From Erwinia sp. HDF1-3R (GTDB lineage: Bacteria; Pseudomonadota; Gammaproteobacteria; Enterobacterales; Enterobacteriaceae): a DNA stretch of 64,000 bases. Below the pieces are notes generated by a model that saw only the letters and a program-made list of their open reading frames with translations, ran no database searches and was not told where the DNA came from. The translations under genes and the position numbers were made by a program. The stretch covers positions 2,914,001 through 2,978,000 of the forward strand of contig NZ_CP155071.1 in assembly GCF_039621855.1 (NCBI RefSeq). Direction: 5' to 3'. This document shows, piece after piece, positions 9,566-18,139 of the stretch. Position 1 is the stretch's first letter. Every line of letters begins with the position of its first letter.

Positions 9566-12151
9566 TTAATGCGTTTCACATTGCACATTTAGGGATCTGA
9601 TCGGATTATTTGAAGAAGGTGCAGGCTGCCCTTTCAGGCTGTATTTCGCCTGGCACTGTTGAGATTGACTCTGGCCCCATTTGGCCGTCAAATGCCCGGA
9701 CTCGGACAAACCGCTTAAATACACCTGGCCCGCATCCCCGACTATTCCCGTATTATTTTCCGATCCGCTATCAACGCTGACCAGGGTACCAAATGGCAGA
9801 TATGTTCCATTCTTGCTGAGGGTGATAAGCGCCTGAGAACCGACTCGTGTTGCAAATTTGGCCATCACCACGGCACCTTTAGTCGGATATACATCCAGAC
9901 TCGATTGGGTGATATCGACGTCATCAGGCAGCGTAGCGGGATTGAGGCTGATAGTATTGCGCTGATAATTTGACAGATAAGGAACGATGGCGTAACCACG
10001 TGAATTGGTCTCGACGTTACCGCTCATCACGCTGGTTCCTGCCGCCTCGGGGGCTTCCACAATAGCGACAGCGCTTCCGAGAGTCTGACTGAAGGTGACG
10101 CCATGGGGATGAACCACTACTCCACCGTTCGCGCTCATATTCAGAGATCGATATTGATCACTATAACCATAGCCCATGTTGACAGCGCCCTGACTGCCTT
10201 GATATCCCAGATTGAGCGTGCTGCTGTTATTATTATTTTTTGTGTTCGACCATCCCTGCATGACGTTATAGGAGAAGCGATTATCCAAGGCCGTGCCATT
10301 TATCCCGGCCTGCTGCTGCACCTGGCCCTGGTTATTATGTGTCATCTGGTAACTTGCATAACTCTGACTCGCCAGTGACGTAGGGCTGAATAAGCTCAGC
10401 GGCACCTGCATGTTAAAAGCAAGCTGACGGTTCTGAGGCCAGTTACCGTCGCCCTTAATGCGATCAATTGTGTAGGCAACACTATAGTTTACGCCTTTGA
10501 ATCTGCTGGTATAGCCAGCAGAAAGCGTATTATTGACCTGCGTATTTTCCCAATAGTCATTTCGGGATCCGGATAAATAGACCGCACCGTAGTCTCCCAG
10601 TTGTTGGCTGACATGAATCTGGAAGTTTGAGCGCTGCCTGCCCATGGCCCAGGGAACCTGGTCATCATTAAGCTGATAACCGGTGTTATTATAATCAGCA
10701 AAGCTGTAATAATTTTTCGTAGAATAGCGATAAGCGGTTAAATCAACAGACGTCCCTGTTTCTAATAAACTCTTCGAATAACGAACGCGGTATGAATTCC
10801 CACTCTTACTGGGATCCTGACTCTGAAATTGTGTTTTAGAGGTGGTAATATCAGCAGATAAGGCACCTAATACCCCCAGCGACAGGCCACTGCCGAAAAC
10901 AAAAGAGTTGTAGTCTTTAGCGAACAGGCTGCCTCCATACAAGGTAATATCGTATGGAAGGCCATAGATTAATGTGGCCAGAACAAAATCTGCTTCTCTT
11001 GAGTCATGAGTGATCCCACCGTTATAACGACCGGTGGTCACCTCATATTTATAGCCGCCAGGACGTTGCATTAAGGGCAAAGAAGAGAATGCTACTGTTT
11101 GCGTGCGGACACTGCCATCAGCCTCGGTAATTTTTACCGTCAAATCGCCCCCCTGGCCCGTTTGGTAGAGATCGTCAATTCGAAAGGGGCCGGGTGGAAC
11201 AAAGGTCTGATAGACTACGTTGCCGTTTTGGGTCACGGTGACCCGGGCATTACTCTGCGCAATGCCGGTGATGAGTGGAGCAAAGCCTCTCAGACTGGTA
11301 GGAAGCATATCCTCACTGGAATTAACTTTGATTCCTTTGAATGGAATGCTGTCGAAGATATCGTTACCTGCATTGCTCTCACCCACTAAAAATTCTGAGC
11401 GTAAGGCCTGCAAGTCGCGTTGTAAGTCAGTGTTATTAAAACGCGTTTTCTGTTGGCTGGTATTATTATAACCCTTTGTATTATTATCATTATAGGTATA
11501 GGTCATATCACTACGCAGACGCCATGCATCCCAGTTCAGTCCGCCAGTAACGTTAGCGAATAAATTCGTTTGTTCACTGCCTGAAGAGCTATGCTGGCCT
11601 GATTGCCAATTTCTACCGCCATTTAATGTATAATTCATCAAAATTGCGGGCACACCTTCGTCCCAAAGGCTGGGATCCACATATCCTCTTGCCTTCGGCT
11701 GCATAACTATTTGCGGTATGCTTATATCGAGTCTCTGCTGTGGAAAGTCAAACTTAACCCTCGATTCAGGAATAACATCCTGTACATTTCCAATTTTTTT
11801 ATCTTTCGATAAATGCGCGATATTTGATATAGCATTCAGGTTAACACCGATTTTATCAAGAAACTCGGGGGTTAACTCCGGGTAAACTTCCCCTCTCTCT
11901 CCTTTTGAAAATTGAATGTTGTGCTGCCCATAGTCATTTTGGTTAACATACACATTAACCATATACCTTCCCGGTGGGATCTGTCCTGGTTGCTCAAATG
12001 CGCTCAAATCAACCACGCCGGAGGGTGCGCCATTAATGGCTAATAAATTAGGATCAAAGTAATCTTTTGCATCAGCTGATAATATCCTGGATGACATCAC
12101 CAAAACCACCAGTGTTGGTGATAAAGCAAGATGTAAATGGTTTTTATTCAT
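9566..12151 (-). CDS. Outer-membrane fimbrial usher
   Basis: An 861-residue usher of the FimD/PapC family: it threads chaperone-bound subunits through a 24-strand outer-membrane barrel. It shows the signal peptide, the N-terminal chaperone-binding domain (FDPNLLAINGAPSGVVDLS, then PGRYMVNVYVN), the plug-region motif PFKGIKVNSSEDMLPTS, the long Tyr/Asn/Ser-rich barrel and the C-terminal domains (SGNVETNSRGYAIVPYLSNY; GTLVSVDSG). The frame runs up to 12244, but ATG 12151 immediately precedes the hydrophobic signal and gives the usual length. It lies between the third chaperone and the adhesin on one transcript. Confidence 0.95.
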   Translation of the reverse strand: MNKNHLHLALSPTLVVLVMSSRILSADAKDYFDPNLLAINGAPSGVVDLSAFEQPGQIPPGRYMVNVYVNQNDYGQHNIQFSKGERGEVYPELTPEFLDKIGVNLNAISNIAHLSKDKKIGNVQDVIPESRVKFDFPQQRLDISIPQIVMQPKARGYVDPSLWDEGVPAILMNYTLNGGRNWQSGQHSSSGSEQTNLFANVTGGLNWDAWRLRSDMTYTYNDNNTKGYNNTSQQKTRFNNTDLQRDLQALRSEFLVGESNAGNDIFDSIPFKGIKVNSSEDMLPTSLRGFAPLITGIAQSNARVTVTQNGNVVYQTFVPPGPFRIDDLYQTGQGGDLTVKITEADGSVRTQTVAFSSLPLMQRPGGYKYEVTTGRYNGGITHDSREADFVLATLIYGLPYDITLYGGSLFAKDYNSFVFGSGLSLGVLGALSADITTSKTQFQSQDPSKSGNSYRVRYSKSLLETGTSVDLTAYRYSTKNYYSFADYNNTGYQLNDDQVPWAMGRQRSNFQIHVSQQLGDYGAVYLSGSRNDYWENTQVNNTLSAGYTSRFKGVNYSVAYTIDRIKGDGNWPQNRQLAFNMQVPLSLFSPTSLASQSYASYQMTHNNQGQVQQQAGINGTALDNRFSYNVMQGWSNTKNNNNSSTLNLGYQGSQGAVNMGYGYSDQYRSLNMSANGGVVVHPHGVTFSQTLGSAVAIVEAPEAAGTSVMSGNVETNSRGYAIVPYLSNYQRNTISLNPATLPDDVDITQSSLDVYPTKGAVVMAKFATRVGSQALITLSKNGTYLPFGTLVSVDSGSENNTGIVGDAGQVYLSGLSESGHLTAKWGQSQSQQCQAKYSLKGQPAPSSNNPIRSLNVQCETH

Positions 12152-12188
12152 TATTACAATGTCCACGTCTGACTTGTGATTTGTATGA

Positions 12189-12977
12189 TTATTGCGAGGG
12201 CAACATCGATCGAACCCTGGAAGGGGTGCTCCATCCGTCTTCATCGATCAACTGCCAGGATATATCCCCTCTTGTATTTACAGGCAGGGGGTATCGCTGC
12301 TTTCCATAAGGCGGAACCATCATACGTAGCGCCTGTTTATCCAGAGAAAAACGTCCAACCTGAAGCGTAGAAAATGTTAACCAATAGGGTGTCAGGTTAG
12401 ACGCGATAAGCGTATTTCCATCAAAATCAAATGTCAGTCTATCCGCCACATCGGCTACCGCTCTTTTCTTCAGGCCTTCCGGGCGATAGAATATTTTCAT
12501 ATTCGTCACCACCGTCATGACTAACTGACCATCCTTCAGGGATCTCTCCTGGGCAGGAATGGCTTTCATTGAAATATAAAAAACAGATTCACGATCGGTC
12601 GGAAGAGGCTGATCGTTCCGGCGAATGCGCAAATCTAACGTCTGGTGGGGTTCTAATCGTGCGAGCGGAGGCGTGACAATAAATGGCATCGTTGATTCTC
12701 CACTATAATTAAGGTCAACACCCCCGGTATTCGGATCCACGGGTCGGATAAACGACTGAAAAAGAAATGGCGAGTCAGTTTTATTTTCCGCCTTAAGTGT
12801 CACGCCTTTTTTTTCTACCTGCGGGTAGATAACTCGCAGGACATAGAATGAGATGCCATTGCTCCCGGATTCAGTATAGGCTTTAGCCCTCGCAGAAATG
12901 CTCATAAAGAAGATGACTAATGCAGTTATTACCCATCGACTTAAAGGAAAATTAATCATTTTTAAATAGCAGCTCAT
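12189..12977 (-). CDS. Fimbrial periplasmic chaperone 3 (PapD-like)
   Basis: A 262-residue PapD-like chaperone with a signal peptide (ITALVIFFMSISARAKA) and two Ig-like domains. The subunit-binding strand region FIVTPPLARLEPHQTLDLRI is present, as are the signature DRESVFYISMKAIP and the domain-2 motif MKIFYRPEGL. It donates a beta strand to fold pilins. ATG 12977 shares one base with the stop of the upstream chaperone (TGATG), so translation is coupled. It is the third chaperone in the operon and directly precedes the usher. Confidence 0.92.
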   Translation of the reverse strand: MSCYLKMINFPLSRWVITALVIFFMSISARAKAYTESGSNGISFYVLRVIYPQVEKKGVTLKAENKTDSPFLFQSFIRPVDPNTGGVDLNYSGESTMPFIVTPPLARLEPHQTLDLRIRRNDQPLPTDRESVFYISMKAIPAQERSLKDGQLVMTVVTNMKIFYRPEGLKKRAVADVADRLTFDFDGNTLIASNLTPYWLTFSTLQVGRFSLDKQALRMMVPPYGKQRYPLPVNTRGDISWQLIDEDGWSTPSRVRSMLPSQ

Positions 12978-13684
12978 CAGATTGTTATTTCGCACGTTTT
13001 CGAAAACCCACCATAGTCGTTAATGATGTTCCATTTAAGCGTTTGAACTTTTTCCTTAAATTGATATTGCTGATGACCGTGGGGAGCTATCATTGCCGAC
13101 ACATCATCAAGATTCACCGCTCTGTTATTGACTGAAAGCATACCCAATGTCTGATAATAAGGCGTTGGGTTATTAATAAAATATCCCTTCCTGTTCCCTG
13201 TAATATTCAGATTACATTCATCCTGAATAGAGGATGATGCTAATCTTTCGGGGCGATAGAATAACTTCACAGCAAACCTGAACCCCACAGATACCTTAGC
13301 GTTACCCTTGTCCCGGTTTTCATCTTCGGTGTGGGAGGGCACTGCCAGAACCGATAAATAAAATACAGACTCTCTATCTGAAGGTAACGCCCCGTCTTGT
13401 TTGACCAGCCGTAGTATTTGCTGGCTGTCGCCTTCGAGTAAAGATAGCGGAGGCGTGACAATGAATGGAGCAGCCTTTAGCCTGTTTTTATCGTTATAGA
13501 CCCGTGTTTGAATGAGGTAACTTTTGGCGCCACGGTTATAGACGGTCAATGTCTGCGCTTTTTCCCCCTCCGTAAATACCACTCGCGTCTGGCTCAGACT
13601 GATCCCGTTCTGCTGAGCGCTGGTTTTCGTGCTAACAGACAAAAAAAGAGCACTGATAAATATTATTCTTGTGATAGTTAACAT
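12977..13684 (-). CDS. Fimbrial periplasmic chaperone 2 (PapD-like)
   Basis: A 235-residue PapD-like chaperone: signal peptide (IIFISALFLSVSTKTSA), then RVVFTEGEKAQTLTVYN, FIVTPPLSLLEGDSQQILRL, the signature DRESVFYLSVLAVP, and VKLFYRPERL. Two extra cysteines (ECNLNI and KTCEI) could form a disulphide in domain 2. ATG 13684 is chosen because GAGAG sits at a normal distance; the in-frame ATG two codons upstream (13690) would be too close to it. It begins ten bases after the pilin stop and couples to the next chaperone. Confidence 0.9.
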   Translation of the reverse strand: MLTITRIIFISALFLSVSTKTSAQQNGISLSQTRVVFTEGEKAQTLTVYNRGAKSYLIQTRVYNDKNRLKAAPFIVTPPLSLLEGDSQQILRLVKQDGALPSDRESVFYLSVLAVPSHTEDENRDKGNAKVSVGFRFAVKLFYRPERLASSSIQDECNLNITGNRKGYFINNPTPYYQTLGMLSVNNRAVNLDDVSAMIAPHGHQQYQFKEKVQTLKWNIINDYGGFSKTCEITI

Positions 13685-13694
13685 TTTCATTCTC

Positions 13695-14276
13695 TCAGCG
13701 ATACTCGAGATCAAACATGACGGTTGCAGATACCGTTCCCGGGGTCACCGTTGCACACCCCGTATTGCCGCCGCAGCTCACTCCGGCATAAAACGTCAGA
13801 CTTTGGTCGGGTGGCGTGATCCCTTTTTCACCAAATGCAATCGTACTTCCATCGCGTATCTCTGAATTTGAATAATCAGGCAAGGTACTACTTTGAACCA
13901 GCATAATCCCTGGGCCATTTTCAGCACCGTTGCTATTTCCAAATAACCACTTGCCATCCTGAAGACGTCCCGTTCCTGAAACCTTAATTGAGAAGGCGGT
14001 GCTTGCACTAACCGACACGCAATTCTGGATATTCAGCTGAAAGGGTTGTGCCGCAACCATTTTATTGGCTTTTAGCTGCGATGCCGACACGTCGCCTAAT
14101 GAAAGCACACTCTTATTTACGCTAATTTCACAGGTCCCGTCCGTCAGAATTGCGGAGAAATTTAAGGTAACCGCTACAGCGGGTGGCATATAAATGACTG
14201 ACAGGATAAGAAACAGACCAGATATCCATTTTATTTTAAAAACGTCCTGTATGCGCACCGATACCCCCAACATCAT
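13695..14276 (-). CDS. Minor fimbrial subunit (pilin)
   Basis: A pilin-fold subunit with a signal peptide (ISGLFLILSVIYMPPAVA) and a typical type 1 pilin start: VTLNFSAILTDGTCEISVNKSVLSLGDV, with the conserved Cys and a second Cys in IQNCVS. It ends in TVSATVMFDLEYR, the penultimate-Tyr beta strand used for donor-strand exchange. An additional CGGNTGC pair near the end is unusual for a shaft pilin. The start is uncertain: ATG 14276 or GTG 14258, the latter with GGGGG just upstream; both overlap the preceding chaperone. A placement between two chaperones suggests an adaptor or alternative subunit. Confidence 0.82.
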   Translation of the reverse strand: MMLGVSVRIQDVFKIKWISGLFLILSVIYMPPAVAVTLNFSAILTDGTCEISVNKSVLSLGDVSASQLKANKMVAAQPFQLNIQNCVSVSASTAFSIKVSGTGRLQDGKWLFGNSNGAENGPGIMLVQSSTLPDYSNSEIRDGSTIAFGEKGITPPDQSLTFYAGVSCGGNTGCATVTPGTVSATVMFDLEYR

Positions 14277-14949
14277 TAATCGTCTCCCAGGATATATCTC
14301 CGGATTTAGCTGATGTTGGATAAACATAACTGCTAAATGGGGCAATCATTTTTTGCTGTGGGGTATCAAGCGCCACCCCTCTTCCTGCAATTTTCATACT
14401 GGCAAAACTGACAAAGTAGGGTGATTCATTACTTACTCTAAGACCCTTCAGGTCTCTGGAGAAAATGAGATTTTTCTGTGCTTCCGCCGATGTCACCTTT
14501 AAACCATCAGGACGGTAAAAAAGCTTAATTATGTTGCCGACACCGAACTGAGCCATGCCCCGTACTCCTGCCGTTTGCTGTTCTTTCGCGGGTGAAGAAC
14601 TGGCTGGTATGCCGGCAGCGTTAAAATAGAAAACGGATTCGCGATCCTGAGGGAGCGCGCTTCCCTTAAAAGTGATACGAACCTGATTGGTGCTTTGCGG
14701 CTCTAATCGAAATAATGGCGGAGTGACAATAAAGGGTGCCGCGACCATTTTACTTTGTTCAGCACTCACGTTCGTCTGTACAAGATAAGGACTGTTCCTC
14801 ATGGTGTTACGTAGCGTAACGCTAATGCTTTTTTCATTTTCAGGGTAGATCAGGCGCGTTGCGTTGATGCCAAAGCCTTCAGCCTGGGCTACCGTTGCCG
14901 ATAAAAGGAGTATCGCGCTTGCTGAGCAGAAGCAAATATAGCGTGTCAT
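14236..14949 (-). CDS. Fimbrial periplasmic chaperone 1 (PapD-like)
   Basis: A 237-residue PapD-like chaperone. The signal peptide ends near VAQA. It continues with TRLIYPENEKSISVTLRN, FIVTPPLFRLEPQSTNQVRI, DRESVFYFNAAGIP and IIKLFYRPDGL, all chaperone signatures. This is the chaperone nearest the major pilin gene, 87 bp downstream of its stop. Its 3' end overlaps the start of the minor pilin gene, so the two are translationally linked. Confidence 0.93.
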   Translation of the reverse strand: MTRYICFCSASAILLLSATVAQAEGFGINATRLIYPENEKSISVTLRNTMRNSPYLVQTNVSAEQSKMVAAPFIVTPPLFRLEPQSTNQVRITFKGSALPQDRESVFYFNAAGIPASSSPAKEQQTAGVRGMAQFGVGNIIKLFYRPDGLKVTSAEAQKNLIFSRDLKGLRVSNESPYFVSFASMKIAGRGVALDTPQQKMIAPFSSYVYPTSAKSGDISWETINDVGGIGAHTGRF

Positions 14950-15036
14950 ACTTAACTCCAGAGTAAAAAAGCGAGCCGTTAAACCCGCTTCAGAATCAAT
15001 AAAATGGCGTATTGAAAAGTAAAAATGCTCAGCTAA

Positions 15037-15588
15037 TCAGTTATAAGCGAAGCTGAACAGGACGGGTGCATTTACCGCACCGATATCCGCAGTAGTGGAT
15101 GTTGACGCCAGGCCAGCCTGCAAGCTTAATGTTTTACCATTCAGATCGGCTGAAGAAGGGTCGCTGCTTGCGGCGGTGGCTATCAGGATTTTGTCGCCGT
15201 TATTGAGATATGTTGTTGGCGCATTCGTTTGGCTAATCATGATCCCTGTATTGGTTCCGGTGCTGTTGAACATATTCGCGTTCCCACCCAATGTCTGACC
15301 AGAGACGACCAGGCTGGCAGTGTCCGAGGCCGCTTTTGGCGTTTCACAGTTATTGATACCAACAGTGAATTTTTTTACGCTGGAAGTGACCGGTACTGCG
15401 ACAGTGGTAAATTGCGATGGTGTGAAGTTGCCTAAATCCAGGTTATTGGTTGACAGGGAAACATCACAGGTTGCGGCAACAACGTTTGCCGTGATTGTAA
15501 TCTGTGCGTTATTTGCCGCTGTAGCCGTGCCAGCCGCGGCCAAAAATAAACAGGCAACAGGTGCTGTTTTAAAAATTGAAATAGACAT
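15037..15588 (-). CDS. Major fimbrial subunit (pilin)
   Basis: A 183-residue type 1-like pilin. A signal peptide ends at GTATA, then NNAQITITANVVAATCDVSLSTNNLDLGNF. The second cysteine is in GINNCETP, and the C-terminal donor-acceptor strand APVLFSFAYN has the penultimate Tyr. It is Ala/Thr-rich like other shaft subunits. As the first gene of the minus-strand operon it is the likely major shaft protein. The 87-bp gap to the next gene could hold an mRNA-processing or attenuating structure that favours its higher expression; I did not identify one with certainty. Confidence 0.92.
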   Translation of the reverse strand: MSISIFKTAPVACLFLAAAGTATAANNAQITITANVVAATCDVSLSTNNLDLGNFTPSQFTTVAVPVTSSVKKFTVGINNCETPKAASDTASLVVSGQTLGGNANMFNSTGTNTGIMISQTNAPTTYLNNGDKILIATAASSDPSSADLNGKTLSLQAGLASTSTTADIGAVNAPVLFSFAYN

Positions 15589-15785
15589 AGTGAATTTCCC
15601 TTTTATTCGTCTGATAAATCAAATTTAGTAAAAATGAACACTCTCGAAAATTCCGTTCGGGTTGAATGCGCTTCTGATGAAAACACAAAACCACAGTAGA
15701 TTCGCGAGATCGAAAAAATAATACTTTACGTGCAAGTTGATAGCAACGGGGCACCAGAGGGGGTTCCGCATACCCATTAAATACG

Positions 15786-15819
15786 TGTCAGAATCTTCTT
15801 ATATGATAATATTCTGACA
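15786..15819. promoter_or_regulatory. Inverted repeat upstream of the fimbrial operon
   Basis: Perfect 9-bp arms, TGTCAGAAT and ATTCTGACA, flank a 16-bp AT-rich loop about 200 bp upstream of the major pilin start. There is no T-tract, so it is not an ordinary terminator. It could be a regulator-binding site or a hairpin in a leader RNA. The role is not known. Confidence 0.45.
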
Positions 15820-16205
15820 GAACCGTGGCTTTAGGATATTTCAAAGATCGAGAGAGCCACCAGCGGGTCGTTATCATTATATTCAGGCATGAGGCTTATC
15901 TTAAATTAGGACATTTCGTTTATCGTAGAATCAGGTGGTATAGGATATTTCCTCATTGAAGCTATTTAAAATATTTGTAAATTTGTGTAATAAGCAAACA
16001 GCGGGTATGTTTCCAGGAAAAAGCATTTTGCCCGGGCTAACAGGTGTTCACCGGCCGTCATCTGGGTAAAGGGCGAGTCATCACGACCCCATGTGAGACA
16101 TTTCGCGCAGAAGACCCGTAGCGGTTAACGTCTTTAGAAGAGAGGCTTTTCTTATCGGCGTTGCGATAATCCGTTGAGCAACAACAGGGAACAGTGACAT
16201 CCGGT

Positions 16206-16230
16206 ATGACATGACATGACATGACATGAC
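16206..16230. repeat. Pentanucleotide tandem repeat (ATGAC)x5
   Basis: Five perfect copies of ATGAC. Such short repeats can change number by slippage. The tract lies ~620 bp upstream of the pilin start and not within a supported gene, so an effect on expression is only a possibility. Confidence 0.9.
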
Positions 16231-16373
16231 AGCGGCGCCAGAATGGAGGAGTTTTAGGGGAGGCTACTGCGATTTTCCGCTTAGGCGGGTAATGGCTTCT
16301 TATAGAAGCAATCATCCTTAGGTGAGTAAGTGATGATTGCTTTCTATGATATTAATCAGGATAAGCGTCTTAG

Positions 16374-16991
16374 CTAACTACAGTTTACATCATTAATGTA
16401 TAGGAGCTTCGCCCAATACTCTAAAACATTATTGACTTTATACTTTGACATAGCAGAGCGTAAGTGTGAGCTTACCGTTTTAACATTAATCCCGGTGAGC
16501 TTGCTTATCTCTTTATGGCTCATGCCCTTTTTTAAAAGCACTGATACCAGTTTTTCTCTATCTGTCAGCTGATCGAACTTAGTCTTCTCAAAAATCCCTC
16601 TCCGGTTATTACTGCCACCAAAGATGATATTACTTAAGACTCTTTTGACTTCTACTAAATTCAGATTATCGGTGAAAAATATTGCATTCTCGTAACCGCT
16701 TATCCCTTTGACAACATGTTTCATGTTCTCAGAGCAAAAGACAATTACGCCCGTGCTATCATCACCCAATGATGTTTCCCTTTGTGGCAGCTTCTCAAAA
16801 ATACTCTTCGATGACAATACAACAATATCAATCCAATAGTAATCACTTGAAATACCATAATTAAGGATCTTTTTTGTGCTATCGCTATAGTTTGATAATG
16901 AATGCACTTCATCTAATAATTCATATAGTCCTTTTTTAAAAAATAGGTTTTCAGAATAAAAAGAGAATAATACATTTCCATACGCACGCAT
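16374..16991 (-). CDS. LuxR-type HTH transcriptional regulator
   Basis: A 205-residue protein. The C-terminal 65 residues form a LuxR/FixJ helix-turn-helix: FDQLTDREKLVSVLLKKGMSHKEISKLTGINVKTVSSHLRSAM. The N-terminal ~135 residues match no sensor domain I recognise and lack the Asp pattern of a response-regulator receiver. ATG 16991 is preceded at the right distance by AGAAGGA; the longer frame begins with TTG. The gene is much more AT-rich than the flanking metabolic genes, typical of horizontally acquired fimbrial regulators. Its position upstream of the fimbrial operon on the same strand suggests it controls that operon. Confidence 0.8.
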   Translation of the reverse strand: MRAYGNVLFSFYSENLFFKKGLYELLDEVHSLSNYSDSTKKILNYGISSDYYWIDIVVLSSKSIFEKLPQRETSLGDDSTGVIVFCSENMKHVVKGISGYENAIFFTDNLNLVEVKRVLSNIIFGGSNNRRGIFEKTKFDQLTDREKLVSVLLKKGMSHKEISKLTGINVKTVSSHLRSAMSKYKVNNVLEYWAKLLYINDVNCS

Positions 16992-17530
16992 ACTTTCAAT
17001 CCTTCTTACTGCCAAGGGTTATTTTTATCAACTATTTTCAGGAATAGCAAGGTAGTGGAAAATCAATTATTCAAATATATATAGCTGCTTTTAATTCAGA
17101 AACAAAGATACACAGATGTGAAATTTACATGTTACCTGCTCATGGTTCAGATCTTTCTTAGAATGAATATGACTGCACTATGATTTTCCTGGATAACAAA
17201 TGTTTAATAAATTTTAATAATAAGAATTTTCGTCCAAGCTCTCTAATTTAAAAATTTAACGAAGAAATTAACCTCCAATGCTCAATAGGTGAAACTAATC
17301 AATATTTAGTAATCAATAGATAAAAAAATCGTCACATCCAGTTAACTTAAACACCTGCCCGGCTCGTCAGGACGCACATCTCCTCTTGTTTTTAATCACG
17401 ATCCCTTTCAGACAGTGCATTCATATTTAGCCTCCAGATAAATTGGGATGATCCTATAGAGGTTTTGCGTATCAGCCTCGTCCTCCCCTATGACGCTGTG
17501 GACCGCAGGGTTGGTTCATCCATGAGCACT

Positions 17531-17546
17531 ATGTTAACGTTAACAT
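17531..17546. promoter_or_regulatory. LacI-family operator-like palindrome
   Basis: ATGTTAACGTTAACAT is a perfect 16-bp palindrome with the same AACGTT core as the two sites in the cscB-cscR intergenic region. It lies ~600 bp beyond the cscA stop, where no gene start is visible. It may be an auxiliary CscR site or a leftover of a lost promoter. Confidence 0.6.
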
Positions 17547-17840
17547 ATTAAACGCAGCTAAAACCACATTCTTAATATCAACAGCTATACAATATTTTAA
17601 CCAATTGTATAAAAAAATATATTAAAAAGGATTTCCTCAATTAAAACCACAAACAGAATAGCTTATCGACCCTGATTTTTATATTAGCCAGTATTAATAC
17701 GCTAACGATCATAAAAAATTGTGGTATTCACCCTGTATAAAAAGGTTATTTACCCCCTTTATAGAATTTCCATATCGCCACCACGCCCCTGCTCAGAATT
17801 CAGGTAAAGCGCAATGCCCTTTATAAGTACTGGATGATGA

Positions 17841-18000
17841 GCGGTAGCGCAGGCGGCCGTGAAGTAACAGGGTGAGATAAGCGGTAGCGCAGGCGGCCGT
17901 GAAGTAACAGCGTGAGATAAGCGGTAGCGCAGGCGACCGTGAAGTAACAGCGTGAGATAAGCGGTAGCGCAGGCGGCCGTGAAGTAACAGCGTGAGAGGG
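17841..18000. repeat. Four tandem copies of a 40-bp repeat
   Basis: Units start at 17841, 17881, 17921 and 17961 with GCGGTAGCGCAGGCGGCCGT (third copy ...GCGACCGT) and continue GAAGTAACAG and (C/G)GTGAGATAA. Copies differ at one or two bases; the last four bases of the fourth copy also differ. The unit is GC-rich within an AT-rich surrounding and is not a multiple of three, so it is not coding. Function is not known. Confidence 0.95.
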
Positions 18001-18139
18001 GTGGGTGCCGTGGTGGCAGAAAAGACGTGCTTATATATTTATATTAATGCGCCGAAGTTGTGTCTACCCAGGCCACAGATAAACGCAGTAATAACTGTCC
18101 ATCATTCATGCCCGGGTTATGTATGACGTCAAATGCTAC

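Larger units (their letters stand above)
15589..16373. other. Fimbrial promoter region (non-coding)
   Basis: About 785 bp between the pilin start and the LuxR-type regulator. It contains a 9-bp inverted repeat (15786-15819) and a pentanucleotide tandem repeat (16206-16230), listed separately. A minus-strand ORF at 16058-16315 translates straight through the pentanucleotide repeat and shows nothing recognisable. No invertible-element recombinase gene is present nearby. Confidence 0.5.
16992..18139. other. AT-rich intergenic region with a distant operator and tandem repeats
   Basis: About 1.15 kb with no supported gene. From 16992 to ~17800 it is strongly AT-rich with many stops in all frames. 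It contains a perfect LacI-type palindrome (17531-17546) and, nearer cscA, four tandem copies of a 40-bp sequence (17841-18000). The 3' end of the cscA transcript must end in the top part; no clear rho-independent terminator was found. Confidence 0.5.

Noticed and set aside
16058-16315. 85-codon minus-strand ORF through the ATGAC repeat
   Set aside because: It mostly translates the pentanucleotide repeat (HVMSCHV); it has no ribosome site and no motif.
17841-18000. CRISPR array or 16S rRNA fragment (GCGCAGGCGG resembles part of 16S)
   Set aside because: The 40-bp units are head-to-tail with no unique spacers, and the similarity to 16S is only about ten bases. It is an ordinary tandem repeat.
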